A DNA stretch of 64,000 nucleotides, from contig JAPLKU010000005.1 in the NCBI GenBank assembly GCA_026387935.1, positions 1 to 64,000 on the forward strand, written 5' to 3'. Positions 17,559 through 27,135 of the stretch are shown piece by piece (position 1 is the stretch's first letter; each line of letters opens with the position of its first letter). Below the pieces are notes generated by a model that saw nothing but the letters and a program-made list of their open reading frames with translations, made no database searches and was not told the DNA's origin. The position numbers were made by a program, and so were the translations under genes. The stretch comes from Gemmatimonadota bacterium (GTDB lineage: Bacteria; Gemmatimonadota; Gemmatimonadetes; Gemmatimonadales; Gemmatimonadaceae).

Positions 17559-19148
17559 CTAATACCACTGGAATGCTTCGGATGCGATCGCGAGCGACAA
17601 CGTCTCACGCACTCGCGTGTCGTTGAACGTTCCACCCTTCAAATAGTTGAGCAGTGATGTGCGGGTCGTGAGGTCCATCTCGCCGCCGTAGAAATTCGTG
17701 TTGATCAGGTCGATCGCCGCGTCGGTGGTGCCGGCCAGATATGGCGCGGAGTCCAGTGCGATCTGGCCGGTGCGCAGTGCTGACACAGTGCTCGCGAACT
17801 GCCAGCGCGTCATAAGGTTGCTCCCCCAGAACTCAAACCGATCCGGGAAGCCGTCGGGCGTTTCCCACTGATAAAGTGGCTGGCCAAGTGCATTCAGCTG
17901 CCCGTTCATATTCGTCGTGTTCGTGACCACGGCGTTCGAACCGCGGATCGACGATACGAGATAATGGAATGGCCGCTTGAACTTGAGCGGCGCCGTGGCC
18001 ACCCAGCCGCTGTTCAGAATCGCGCGCACCACGAGCTTGATGTCGCCCTTGGTGGCGCGGAAGACGCCGGACACGGTGGCGATCTGCTGCGCCGTCGGTT
18101 CGGGCGTGAGCAGCCACTTGAGCAGCTTCGTCGAGATAAACGTCGCCGTGTTCGGGTGGCTGCAGAGCAGGTCGATGATTTGCTCGCCTTCGGCGATTGC
18201 CGCGGCGCCAGTCGTCGTCGGCGAAGCAGGGATCGTTACGCCCATCACGGTCTTTGTCGTGTAGTCGTGAATCGCCGGATTGAAGAAGAAGTTGCCGCGC
18301 CCCTGGATCGTCCAGCCCGTGAGCACACGCGACAACTCGGCGACGTCTGTTTGCGTGTAGCCGTTGTCCACTCCGAGCGTATGGAGTTCCATCAGTTCGC
18401 GCGCGTAGTTCTGGTTGGGCGCGCCCACGCGACTTGTCGTCTGATCGAGGTAGGCGAGCATTGCCGCGCTCTTCGAGCTGGCTTTCACGAGGTCGGAGAA
18501 CTTGCCCATGGCGTTCTTGCGAATGACGTCGCGATCGTCGACGATCTTGAGATAGCCGACCTTGTCAATGTCAATGTTGAAGTGGTCGCTCCAGAACTCG
18601 ACCATGCGTTCGTAGAGCTGGCGTGGGCTAATCACCGCGCGGTACACCCACTGCGCCTGCAGAATCGTCACCACGGTGCCCCCGTCGAGCGCAAAGAGCG
18701 TTTCCACCTGCTCCGACAGTTGCGGCCAGAGCGCCGCCACCTGCGCTTCGACGGCGGTATTGTCGATGCGCGTGTGGTCGAGCTGTGACTGCAGCCACAC
18801 CTGGTAGCCCATGGCCTTTGCCGCGCTCACGTCGGCGGCATTGAGGCCCATCGTGGCGCGACGGAGCAGGCGCACCGTGGAGTTCGACCATTCAGTCGGT
18901 GCGGCGACGGCGTTGGCCAGTGCGCCAACAGCGAAGACGTCTTTCTGTCCCTGCTGTTGCACCTGTTTGGGGTTGGCTCGACGGCCCTGAGCTCTGGCGG
19001 TCGTCGGCACCATCGTCGCCGCACCCGCTGCGCCGGCGATCGCGCCAAGGAGGAAGGCGCGCCGCGACTTCTGTTCCTGTTCTGGCGGTTGCACCTCGCG
19101 CTGTTGCGAAGTGGAGCCGATCTCGGAGAGCTGCTCGGTATCGCTCAT
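17559..19148 (-). CDS. DUF1800 family protein, Tat-exported
   Basis: A 529-residue DUF1800 protein. Of the two adjacent ATG codons, 19148 has AGAGG at five bases and is preferred. It has a Tat signal (KSRRAFLLGAIAGAAGA then ATMVPTTARAQ) and the family hallmarks LLRRATMGLNAADV (about 108), WSDHFNID (about 200), NYARELMELHTLG (about 267) and VLTGWTIQGRG (about 290). The function of DUF1800 is unknown; co-occurrence with DUF1501 and the Tat signals point to a folded, probably cofactor-bearing periplasmic complex. It is the first gene of the unit, divergent from the large amidohydrolase gene across 259 bp in which I recognised nothing further. Confidence 0.93.
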   Translation of the reverse strand: MSDTEQLSEIGSTSQQREVQPPEQEQKSRRAFLLGAIAGAAGAATMVPTTARAQGRRANPKQVQQQGQKDVFAVGALANAVAAPTEWSNSTVRLLRRATMGLNAADVSAAKAMGYQVWLQSQLDHTRIDNTAVEAQVAALWPQLSEQVETLFALDGGTVVTILQAQWVYRAVISPRQLYERMVEFWSDHFNIDIDKVGYLKIVDDRDVIRKNAMGKFSDLVKASSKSAAMLAYLDQTTSRVGAPNQNYARELMELHTLGVDNGYTQTDVAELSRVLTGWTIQGRGNFFFNPAIHDYTTKTVMGVTIPASPTTTGAAAIAEGEQIIDLLCSHPNTATFISTKLLKWLLTPEPTAQQIATVSGVFRATKGDIKLVVRAILNSGWVATAPLKFKRPFHYLVSSIRGSNAVVTNTTNMNGQLNALGQPLYQWETPDGFPDRFEFWGSNLMTRWQFASTVSALRTGQIALDSAPYLAGTTDAAIDLINTNFYGGEMDLTTRTSLLNYLKGGTFNDTRVRETLSLAIASEAFQWY

Positions 19149-19407
19149 CATGACCTCTGGAGCTGAACGGCGTGTGCCATCGTCAAACCTGCTTCGAACC
19201 ACACGGTCGGGGGGACCGCTCCTCCCCTCAACATGGCGCCCCGACGACCTGCGTCAAGTGGAATCGCCACTCTGGTCCATTTCGTTACCCATGAGGCAGA
19301 CGAATGGTTCTGCAAAGCGTTATGGCGGCACAACGTGCAACCCTGCCATCACTCGCGAAGTGCGACCTGTGTCACCAGATTGACTATGGCCTTTACCCCA
19401 ATATCAC

Positions 19408-22400
19408 ATGCCGACCTCCATCGCGTCCCGGTTTGCGCGGTACCTGCGCGTCCTTCTTGTTTTCACGGTCGCGCTCAGCGCCATTTTCGTTGGCGAGCTG
19501 CGCGCCCAACGCGGAGGCGGCCAGGCAGCCCAACCCCGCGACCCGATGCAGGAGGGACTCCAACTGCGGCCCACGCGCACCGCATCGTGGACCACAAAAG
19601 TCGGACACTGGATGTCCGTTGACGTCAGTCCCGATGGGCGCACCCTCGCTTTCGACCTGCTCGGCGACCTCTACACGATGCCGATCACAGGCGGCAAGGC
19701 GACGCCCCTGACACGTGGAATGGCATTCGACGGCCAGCCGCGATTCTCGCCCGACAGCAAGAAACTTGCCTTCGTGAGCGACCGCGACGGCGGCTGGAAC
19801 CTCTGGACCATCTCTCTCGACAAGCGCGACACGTCACAGATCACTCGCGGCAAGCAGAACAACTACGAATCCCCCGAGTGGACCCCAGACGGCAAGTACC
19901 TCATCGCCGAACGCGGCACCAAACTCTGGATGTACCATGTGGATGGCGGCACGGGCCAGCAGTTGATCCCGGCCGGTGCCGGCGCCGGCGGCCGAGGTGC
20001 GGCACCCGCGGCTGGACAAGATGTGATTCGCCAAATGGGCGCCGCTTTCGGACCCGATGGACGCTACGTCTGGTTCGAGCAGCGCCGCGGCGCGTGGATC
20101 TACAACACGCCGATGAGCGACTACCAGCTCGGCACCTATGACCGCGAGACGGGCGAAGTGAGCATCAAGGAGACCCGGTGGGGGTCGGCCTTCCGCCCGA
20201 CGCTCTCGCCCGATGGGCAGTGGCTCGTGTATGGCACGCGCCACATTCGCGATACGTACCTCCGCGTTCGCAATCTCAAAACGGGCGAGGACAATTGGCT
20301 CAAGGGTCCGGTGCAACGCGACGATCAGGAATCGCGCGCGTCGCTCGACGTGCTCCCCGGCATGAGTTTCACGCCCGACTCGAAGTTTCTGATCACCACC
20401 TGGGGCGGCCGCCTGTGGAAAGTGTCCGTGCCCGATGGCGCGGCGACGGAGATTCCGTTCGAAGTCGACGTCGTGCAGGCACTCGGTCCGAACGTGCATC
20501 ACGATTATCCCGTCAGCGATTCGGCGACGTTCATCGTCAAGCAGATTCGCGACGCGGTGCCGAGTCCGAATGGTCGGCAACTCGCGTTCGTGGCGCTCGA
20601 CCACATCTATGTAATGGACTATCCCGCCGGTGCGCCCAAGCGGCTGACCTCGGCCACGGAGAATGAATTCCAGCCAGCATGGAGTCCCGATGGTGAGTGG
20701 ATTGCCTATGTGACGGCTCCCGTGGCCAATACCGGTGGCGCGCTCAACCGCGTGCGCGCCGATGGCAGCGGCCAGCCGCAGAAGCTTTCGAGTGAATACG
20801 CCTACTGGCGAACCCCCGCCTTCACGCCGAATGGCTCGCGGGTTCTCGCGGTGCGCGGGCCCGCGCGTCTCTTTGGCGATCTTTCCGCGGGTGGCGGTGG
20901 TGGCGGTGGCGGACAGAGCGACGTGGTCTGGATCCCATCGTCCGGCGGCGCGACGACGGTTGTGACCGAATCAAATGGTCTCTCGCAGTTCCATTTCGTG
21001 AAGGGTGACAGCTCGCGCATCTGGGCGTACGGTGGGCAGCGTGGGCTTGTCTCGATGCGATGGGATGGCACCGAACTCAAGACCCATCTCCGCGTAGCAC
21101 GTGCAACGCCACCGGGTGACGGCGGCGGTGGTGGTCGTGGCGGCGGGGCCGCATGGGCGCAGATGTCTCCGACCGGCGATCAGGTACTCACGCAGGCCGG
21201 CAATGATGTGTACCTCGTGCAGATGCCCTGGGTTGGTGCCGACGCGCCGACGGTCACCGTCGGTGAAGCGGTCGGCAACTTCCCGATGAAGAAGCTCTCC
21301 GACATTGGCGCGCAGTTCCCCGCCTGGGGTGCCGATGGCAAGACGGTGCACTGGTCCATCGGCAATGCGCATGTCGTGTACGATGTGGATCGCGCGAAGG
21401 CGTTTGATGACTCCGTGCGTCGGGCACGCGGTGCCTCGGCGGATTCAACCGGCGCTGGAGCAGGTGGACGTGGGGGCCGGGGCGGTGCCGCCGCGAACCT
21501 GCCGATGTTCCAGCCGGCGGAAACACGCATTCGCATTTCGGCGGCTCGCGATGTGCCGAGTGGCAGTGTGGTACTGCGGGGCGCGCGCATCCTGACGATG
21601 AAAGGCAAGGAAGTCATTGATGGCGGCGACGTCGTCATCAAGAACAACCGTATCGTCGGCGTCGGCAAGCGCGGCAGCGTGCCCGTGCCCGCGGGCGCGA
21701 AGGTGATTGACCTGAGCGGCAAGACCATCGTGCCGGGTTTTGTCGACACGCACGCGCATTTCGAGATCGCCGGTGGCGTGCACAAGGATCCGGTGTGGAG
21801 CTACATCGCGAATCTCGCCTATGGCGTGACCACCGGCCGCGATCCGCAGACAGGTACGACCGACGTCCTTTCATATGAAGATCAGGTTGTCGCCGGCAAC
21901 ATTCTCGGCCCGCGCATCTATTCGACCGGGCCGGGGCTCTTTGCCGCGACGAACGGCAATGGCGAGAACATCCGCGACCTGAACCACGCGCGCACGGTGC
22001 TCAAGCGCTACAGCGACTACTACGACACCAAGACGCTCAAGGAATACGTCACCGGCAACCGCGAGCAGCGGCAGTGGATCATTCAGGCCGCGAATGAACT
22101 CAAGCTGATGCCGACGACCGAAGGGTCACTCGACATCAAGATGAATATCACGGAGATGATCGACGGCTACAGTGGCCACGAGCACACGATTCCGACCTTT
22201 CCGCTCCAGGCCGATGTCATCAAGCTGCTGGCGGAATCGGGTATTGCGTACACGCCGACGATCATTGTTGCATATGGTGCGCCGTGGGCGGAGAACTATT
22301 GGTATGAGAAGATGGATCTGCTGAACGACACCAAGCTCAAGACCGTGACGCCGTGGAGTGTGCTCGAAGGAAAGATTCTTCGGCGCGGCGGCTCGCCGGG

Positions 22401-22863
22401 CGCCGTGACGACGGGTGCGCAGGCCGGCTGGTTCCATGACTCGCAGTATGCGATGGACCTCATCGGCGCGGACATCAAGAATCTCGTTGCGGCTGGAGGT
22501 CGCACGGGCGTTGGTGCGCATGGCCAGCTGCAAGGGCTCGGCTATCACTGGGAACTCTGGAACATCGCGATGGGTGGAATGGCGCCGTACGACGCTTTGC
22601 GCGTCGCGACGATCATCGGCGCGGATGCCATCGGACTCGCCAAGGACATCGGCTCCCTGGAAGCCGGCAAGCTCGCTGATCTCGTGGTGCTCGACAAGAA
22701 TCCACTCGAGAACATCCGGAACACCAACTCGGTCAAATACGTCATGAAGAACGGCCGCCTGTACGACGGCAACTCGCTCGACGAGATCTATCCGCGCCAG
22801 AAGAAGGCGGGGCCGTTCCCGTGGAATGAGCCGATGCCGACCAATACAACGGGGCAGAAGTGA
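19408..22863 (+). CDS. Exported amidohydrolase fused to TolB-like (PD40) propeller
   Basis: A 1151-residue secreted protein. A signal peptide (VLLVFTVALSAIFVGELRAQ) is followed by WD40-like/PD40 repeats to about residue 690, with blades such as PRFSPDSKKLAFVSDRDG, PEWTPDGKYLIAERG and PAWSPDGEWIAYVTAP. An M38 amidohydrolase domain follows, with GFVDTHAHFE (metal HxH) near 775, GPRIYSTGPG, GHEHTIPTFPL and a C-terminal LADLVVLDKNPL. Where many M38 enzymes have a catalytic Asp, this one reads VGAHGQLQG, probably a family trait. Four Gly/Arg-rich segments interrupt the propeller. This architecture occurs in imidazolonepropionase- and dipeptidase-like proteins; the substrate is unknown. An alpha/beta hydrolase gene begins 22 nt after the stop. 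Confidence 0.9.
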   Translation: MPTSIASRFARYLRVLLVFTVALSAIFVGELRAQRGGGQAAQPRDPMQEGLQLRPTRTASWTTKVGHWMSVDVSPDGRTLAFDLLGDLYTMPITGGKATPLTRGMAFDGQPRFSPDSKKLAFVSDRDGGWNLWTISLDKRDTSQITRGKQNNYESPEWTPDGKYLIAERGTKLWMYHVDGGTGQQLIPAGAGAGGRGAAPAAGQDVIRQMGAAFGPDGRYVWFEQRRGAWIYNTPMSDYQLGTYDRETGEVSIKETRWGSAFRPTLSPDGQWLVYGTRHIRDTYLRVRNLKTGEDNWLKGPVQRDDQESRASLDVLPGMSFTPDSKFLITTWGGRLWKVSVPDGAATEIPFEVDVVQALGPNVHHDYPVSDSATFIVKQIRDAVPSPNGRQLAFVALDHIYVMDYPAGAPKRLTSATENEFQPAWSPDGEWIAYVTAPVANTGGALNRVRADGSGQPQKLSSEYAYWRTPAFTPNGSRVLAVRGPARLFGDLSAGGGGGGGGQSDVVWIPSSGGATTVVTESNGLSQFHFVKGDSSRIWAYGGQRGLVSMRWDGTELKTHLRVARATPPGDGGGGGRGGGAAWAQMSPTGDQVLTQAGNDVYLVQMPWVGADAPTVTVGEAVGNFPMKKLSDIGAQFPAWGADGKTVHWSIGNAHVVYDVDRAKAFDDSVRRARGASADSTGAGAGGRGGRGGAAANLPMFQPAETRIRISAARDVPSGSVVLRGARILTMKGKEVIDGGDVVIKNNRIVGVGKRGSVPVPAGAKVIDLSGKTIVPGFVDTHAHFEIAGGVHKDPVWSYIANLAYGVTTGRDPQTGTTDVLSYEDQVVAGNILGPRIYSTGPGLFAATNGNGENIRDLNHARTVLKRYSDYYDTKTLKEYVTGNREQRQWIIQAANELKLMPTTEGSLDIKMNITEMIDGYSGHEHTIPTFPLQADVIKLLAESGIAYTPTIIVAYGAPWAENYWYEKMDLLNDTKLKTVTPWSVLEGKILRRGGSPGAVTTGAQAGWFHDSQYAMDLIGADIKNLVAAGGRTGVGAHGQLQGLGYHWELWNIAMGGMAPYDALRVATIIGADAIGLAKDIGSLEAGKLADLVVLDKNPLENIRNTNSVKYVMKNGRLYDGNSLDEIYPRQKKAGPFPWNEPMPTNTTGQK

Positions 22864-22885
22864 CAGACCGGATGGTAGACGGTAG

Positions 22886-23893
22886 ATGGTCGAGACAAGC
22901 GTCGTGAAGCGACCGCTTCCGCGGTGGCTCCGGGTCCTGCGCGTCCTGGCAATCGCCTGGCTGGTGAAGCTGGGACTCTCGGTCGCGTTGTACGCGTGGG
23001 TTCGGATGAGCGATATCGAGAAGCTGGAACTCAATGATGCCACGCGTGCCGAGCTGAGCAAAACGGTGCCGGGCAAATTTGTGCGCGGCCGCGACGGCGT
23101 GACGTACTACGAAATCGCAGGCCCGGATTCACTGCCGCTCGTGGTGCTGGCGGCAGGGAGCTCGGTGCCGGGCTACATCTGGCAGCCGACCTTCGATTCA
23201 CTGAAGGCCAATGGCTACCATGTGATGCGCTATGACTATCTCGGCCGCGGGTGGTCGGATCGACCGGATACCCTGCTCACGCAGGACGTGTATGTGCAGC
23301 AACTCTCAGACTTGTTGGATTCGCTGCACGTCACGAAGCCGATCACGCTCGCCGGGCTCTCGTATGGCGGAACGGTGATCACGAGTTTTGCGGCACAACA
23401 TCCGCGGCGGGTGGCGGCGCTCGCGTATTTCGATCCAGCAATCGTGCAGCCGCGACCCTTTCCGTGGTACATGAAATGGGATGAGCTGGCGGATTTGCTC
23501 ATGCAACTGGATTCGCGGAACTGGGCGAAGGGGCAGTCATCAGGTTTTCTGCACCCGGAGAAGTTTCCTGATTGGCCCGAACGCTACGTGCCCCAGATGC
23601 GCTACAAGGGATTTCGTCGCGGCCGGCTCTTGGCGAACGAGGCGAACGCCGAGACCGACATGCGGCCCGTGCTCGAGGAAGTTGGGAAGTATCCTCGTCC
23701 TGTGCTCGTGGTGTGGGGGAAGCAGGATCCTACGGTTCCGTTCTCGCGAAGTGAGCCTCTGATGAAGGCGTTGCCGCATGCGAAGCTCGTGCCGGTGGAT
23801 TCTGCCGGACACCTGCCGCAGTGGGAACAACCCGCAGTGACACATACGGCGCTGTTTGCGTTTCTCAAGGAGAATGCGGCGCCGAAGAAGTAG
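22886..23893 (+). CDS. Alpha/beta hydrolase, membrane-anchored
   Basis: A 335-residue alpha/beta hydrolase. An N-terminal hydrophobic segment (VLAIAWLVKLGLSVALYAWV, about 20-39) acts as an uncleaved anchor or signal. The catalytic triad is visible as Ser159 in AGLSYGG, Asp in VWGKQDPTVP and His in DSAGHLPQWE; LPLVVLAAGSSVPG supplies the oxyanion region. Members hydrolyse esters, lactones or C-C bonds. The gene follows the amidohydrolase closely, which suggests joint action on a periplasmic substrate. A strong terminator lies 18 bp after the stop. Confidence 0.86.
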   Translation: MVETSVVKRPLPRWLRVLRVLAIAWLVKLGLSVALYAWVRMSDIEKLELNDATRAELSKTVPGKFVRGRDGVTYYEIAGPDSLPLVVLAAGSSVPGYIWQPTFDSLKANGYHVMRYDYLGRGWSDRPDTLLTQDVYVQQLSDLLDSLHVTKPITLAGLSYGGTVITSFAAQHPRRVAALAYFDPAIVQPRPFPWYMKWDELADLLMQLDSRNWAKGQSSGFLHPEKFPDWPERYVPQMRYKGFRRGRLLANEANAETDMRPVLEEVGKYPRPVLVVWGKQDPTVPFSRSEPLMKALPHAKLVPVDSAGHLPQWEQPAVTHTALFAFLKENAAPKK

Positions 23894-23911
23894 CGCAATA
23901 CAGGTGTGTTA

Positions 23912-23954
23912 AACACGAAGGCCCGCGCGGACATTCCGCGCGGGCCTTCGTGTT
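23912..23954. terminator. Bidirectional hairpin terminator
   Basis: A perfect 20-bp inverted repeat with a 3-nt loop, cat (stem AACACGAAGGCCCGCGCGGA and its exact complement). It sits between two convergent genes and is flanked by TTAA on the left and TTG on the right. Because the stem ends in AACAC and GTGTT, it provides short T-rich tails in both directions. It would stop transcription from the alpha/beta hydrolase and from the M14 peptidase. Confidence 0.85.
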
Positions 23955-23971
23955 GAGCAACTGCGTGTTCG

Positions 23972-26900
23972 TTACGGCGTCGTTGTCGGCGGGGGCGTCT
24001 TGCCCGCGTCGAGATCGTTCCAGTTCAGGATGGCGTTGAAGCCCATCGCGTAGGTGCCCTGCGTCTGCCAGCGCCAGTACGGGCGGATGGCGAACGACAC
24101 CACGTGACCCTTGCCGATCGGCGAGTCGAGCAGCTGCACCTTGTTCGATAGCGCCGCGCCACCGGCAAGTCCGCCGGAGAGCAGCATCTGCGTGGTGTCA
24201 GTCGGGAAGCGCATGATCACGCGGGCCTGCGGCGTGTTGTCGGCGCCGCCGCGACCGCCGCGGCCGCCACCACCACCACCGAACGCTGCGAACTCGGGAG
24301 GAATTCCTGCAGGTAGACCGCCAGGTGCACCGGCCGGCGGCTCTGCGCCACCCGCCGCACCGCCACCACCACGGCCACCTCGCCCACCGCGGCCACCGCC
24401 CGCTGGAGCCGCCGCCGCTGCCGCCGGGTCGACAACACCACCGATGTTGATGCTCGTCACCGGCGGTGCACTGGCCATTGGCTGCGTGTTCTGACCAACC
24501 GGCGCGCCGCGGCCACCACCGCCGAATCCGGCAAATCCACCGCCACCGGCAGAGAGGATCGGGCCCTGGTTGAAGTACACCGGCAGTTGCGCCTCGTTGT
24601 AGCCGTAGACAATCGGGCTCTTCGCGTCCGTGATCAAGCCGCGAACAATCGTGCCGCGTGCAAAGAGGTTCGGCGCCTGCTCGACCGTCACACCGGGCGA
24701 GAGGTTGTACTCCGGGAAGATCGACGACGTCGCGCCTTCCGTCATGAGCATGCCGCCTTCCTGCACGAACTTGTAGATGTTCATGAGGCCTTCGACGCCC
24801 ATGCCACCGCGAACGTCGTCGGTGGAATCGGGAAGGCCCATCGCCGGATACTCCTTTGTCGACTTGTACGGGAGCGGCGTCGTGCCGCCTGCCGTGACGC
24901 CATTCACCATCGACTGTGCTGTGCCGCCGACGTGCGGATAGATGATCACGTCGTACTTCTGCTTCAGGTTCGGCATCTTGGCGACTTCCTTGTCGCCCAT
25001 ATACGTGAACGGAATGCCGTAGGCTTCGAGCGAACCACGCACCCAACCCTCATCCTGCGTGCGGTTCCAGCTGTGCAGGTAGAGAATGCGCGGAATATCG
25101 AGATCGTGCGAGCGCACGGTCGGCGCGGCGGCCATCGCCCAGCCGGAGAGGCCGAGCTCCTTGAGGAGCGGACCGACCTTCGCGGCGTCGGCGTTGGGGA
25201 TGATCATCGCGCCGGCCTTGAAGAGCTTGCCGCCGGCCGTGAAATCATCTTCGGCGGCCGCCATCTTCACGTCCTTCAGTTTGTAGCGGAAGGTAACGAT
25301 GTTGTTGTCGCCGGAATGCTCGACGACGATTACCGGCCCTGTGCCGGCAATGATGCCGCCCGGCGCGGTGGCATGTCCCTTCAGTTCCGTCATCGCAGCT
25401 GTGAGTACGCCCTTGTCAGTAACCGGCGTGATCACGATGTCACGGAGATACTGGAAGGTCCAGCCCGTGTCGTCATACGGACTCGGGTTGGCCGTCGCGT
25501 AGCGCTGCACCGCAAAATAGATGTCGGCTACCGTGCGGTAGGGCTGGTCGCCGCGGATGATGTAGTCGCCTTTCTTGATGTCGAGGTTGCCCGCCTTGAA
25601 GTCGGCATTGGCGATGTGGAACTCCACCCCCTGATCCACCAACTCGTTGACCGCATCAGCGGCATCCGCCTTGCGACGCTGCGTCGCCGGAATCACCCAG
25701 GCGTACGTCGGGCCATTCTTGCCCTTGTTCACGGCGTTCTTGTTCTTGATCCAGTAGTTCTCGAGCCAGAACTCGCGGTTCTTCGCCGTGTGCGACAGCG
25801 CGAACAGAATCGCCGACTCCTGAATGTTCGTGTTGTTGCGCGGACCCCAGGGAAACACGCCCTGCGTGGGGTTCGGACGGAACCACTCCTTGCTCTGGTT
25901 GAATGTGAGCGTGGAGGTGTCCGGACCGTAGCTCTGGACTTCGTAGAAACGGCCCGTGGCGTTGTGGCCATGGGCCACGAAGAACATGTAGTTCGGCGTC
26001 CAGCCGTCGTAGAACCCGTAGGTCCAGACGCCGGGCACGTTGCGCTTCGTCATTTCAATTACGTCGTTCTCGGCGAGTACCCACCACTCGTTCACCGTGA
26101 TCGGGTCGAGCTGTTCGTTGTACGGGCCCGTGCCGGTCGAGGCGTAGAGCAGCGTCTGCGCTTCGTGCAGATCGTGCAGGATGGTCGGGTGCCAATCGAG
26201 ACCGAACTTCTCGATGTTCTTCGTGAGCGCGAGCATCTGGCCCATGCCGTCACGATTGTTGTCATGCTGCACGTACTTGCCCCAGTACATCAGGGGCAGC
26301 GAGCCCTCGCCCGGCGCGCGCTTCTTGTTGAAGTAGTAGTTGTCCACCATCACGTCGCGGCCATCGGTTTCGACGACGGGCGTGATCATGGTGAGGACGT
26401 TGTTGCGGATGTTCTGGATGAACGGCGTCTCCTCGACGACGAGCCGATACGCGAGTTCCATCAGCATCTGCGGTCCGCCGCGCTCCGGCGAGTGCATGCC
26501 GCTCGTGATCCAGTACACCGGCTTGCCCGTCTTGATGAGCACCTGAGCCTGCGCTTCGGTCGTCTTGCGCGGGTCGGTGAGGTCGGCAAGCGCCGTCTTG
26601 TACTTCTGGAGGTTCTTGATGGCCTCTTCGCTGCCGATGATCAGCACGGACATGTCGCGGCCGTACTCGCTCTTGCCGATGCTCATGTACTTCGCGCGAC
26701 CGGGGGCAGCCTTGGCGATGGCCGCGAGGTAGTCGTTCATCGGGCCGCTCTTGTCGAGGATGCCCCAGGCGCCCATGATGTGGCCGAAGTGCTTGAGCGG
26801 CGTCGGCACCTTATCGGACGCAGGCAGGTGATCGACGAGTTCTGTTGAAATGCGCGGATCGCGCAGCATCTGCTTGATCAGCTTGCCGTATTCCTCGTCC

Positions 26901-26992
26901 TGCTTCTGTTGGGCGAGTACCGGCGTTGCGATGATGATCGCCAGCGCACCAGCGCCGAGGAAACGCGCGACCGTCGTAGTCAATCGAAACAT
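23972..26992 (-). CDS. Large secreted M14 family zinc carboxypeptidase
   Basis: A 1006-residue exported protein with GGAGG before its ATG and a signal peptide ending in ATPVLAQ. The M14 domain shows the zinc-binding H..E pair in SGMHSPERGG (about 167), the substrate-binding HDNNRDGMGQ and the third-ligand region ILHDLHEAQ. The following domain contains YDVIIYPHVGG and FVQEGGMLMTEGA, which resemble a class I glutamine-amidotransferase-like fold. A long low-complexity Gly/Arg/Ala-rich stretch lies near residues 810-930. The C-terminus reads GKGHVVSFAIRPYWRWQT, a motif shared with a second M14 protein in this window. It should remove amino acids from peptides outside the cytoplasm. It is divergent from a lipoprotein amidohydrolase. 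Confidence 0.9.
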   Translation of the reverse strand: MFRLTTTVARFLGAGALAIIIATPVLAQQKQDEEYGKLIKQMLRDPRISTELVDHLPASDKVPTPLKHFGHIMGAWGILDKSGPMNDYLAAIAKAAPGRAKYMSIGKSEYGRDMSVLIIGSEEAIKNLQKYKTALADLTDPRKTTEAQAQVLIKTGKPVYWITSGMHSPERGGPQMLMELAYRLVVEETPFIQNIRNNVLTMITPVVETDGRDVMVDNYYFNKKRAPGEGSLPLMYWGKYVQHDNNRDGMGQMLALTKNIEKFGLDWHPTILHDLHEAQTLLYASTGTGPYNEQLDPITVNEWWVLAENDVIEMTKRNVPGVWTYGFYDGWTPNYMFFVAHGHNATGRFYEVQSYGPDTSTLTFNQSKEWFRPNPTQGVFPWGPRNNTNIQESAILFALSHTAKNREFWLENYWIKNKNAVNKGKNGPTYAWVIPATQRRKADAADAVNELVDQGVEFHIANADFKAGNLDIKKGDYIIRGDQPYRTVADIYFAVQRYATANPSPYDDTGWTFQYLRDIVITPVTDKGVLTAAMTELKGHATAPGGIIAGTGPVIVVEHSGDNNIVTFRYKLKDVKMAAAEDDFTAGGKLFKAGAMIIPNADAAKVGPLLKELGLSGWAMAAAPTVRSHDLDIPRILYLHSWNRTQDEGWVRGSLEAYGIPFTYMGDKEVAKMPNLKQKYDVIIYPHVGGTAQSMVNGVTAGGTTPLPYKSTKEYPAMGLPDSTDDVRGGMGVEGLMNIYKFVQEGGMLMTEGATSSIFPEYNLSPGVTVEQAPNLFARGTIVRGLITDAKSPIVYGYNEAQLPVYFNQGPILSAGGGGFAGFGGGGRGAPVGQNTQPMASAPPVTSINIGGVVDPAAAAAAPAGGGRGGRGGRGGGGAAGGAEPPAGAPGGLPAGIPPEFAAFGGGGGGRGGRGGADNTPQARVIMRFPTDTTQMLLSGGLAGGAALSNKVQLLDSPIGKGHVVSFAIRPYWRWQTQGTYAMGFNAILNWNDLDAGKTPPPTTTP

Positions 26993-27135
26993 CCTGCCTC
27001 CGTCCTGAATGATGGGGTCCTAATTCTTTAGTAATTACGCACCTGAGGGAGTGCCACTGCAACACGCCACCCTCGGCTACGCTCACGACGGAGGCATGAC
27101 TGGCCCCCGGCCGAGCTTTCGTCCAACGTTATCCG

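Noticed and set aside
19380-19407. TTGACT with TATCAC 16 nt downstream, just before the large amidohydrolase gene
   Set aside because: The -10-like hexamer ends directly at the start codon, so the transcript would begin inside the gene. It is probably chance.
24587-26848. A 753-codon open frame antisense to the large M14 peptidase gene
   Set aside because: It mirrors the GC-rich codon pattern of the peptidase, is rich in Arg, Val and His without domain motifs, and has no signal or ribosome-binding site. The peptidase on the other strand has clear zinc motifs.
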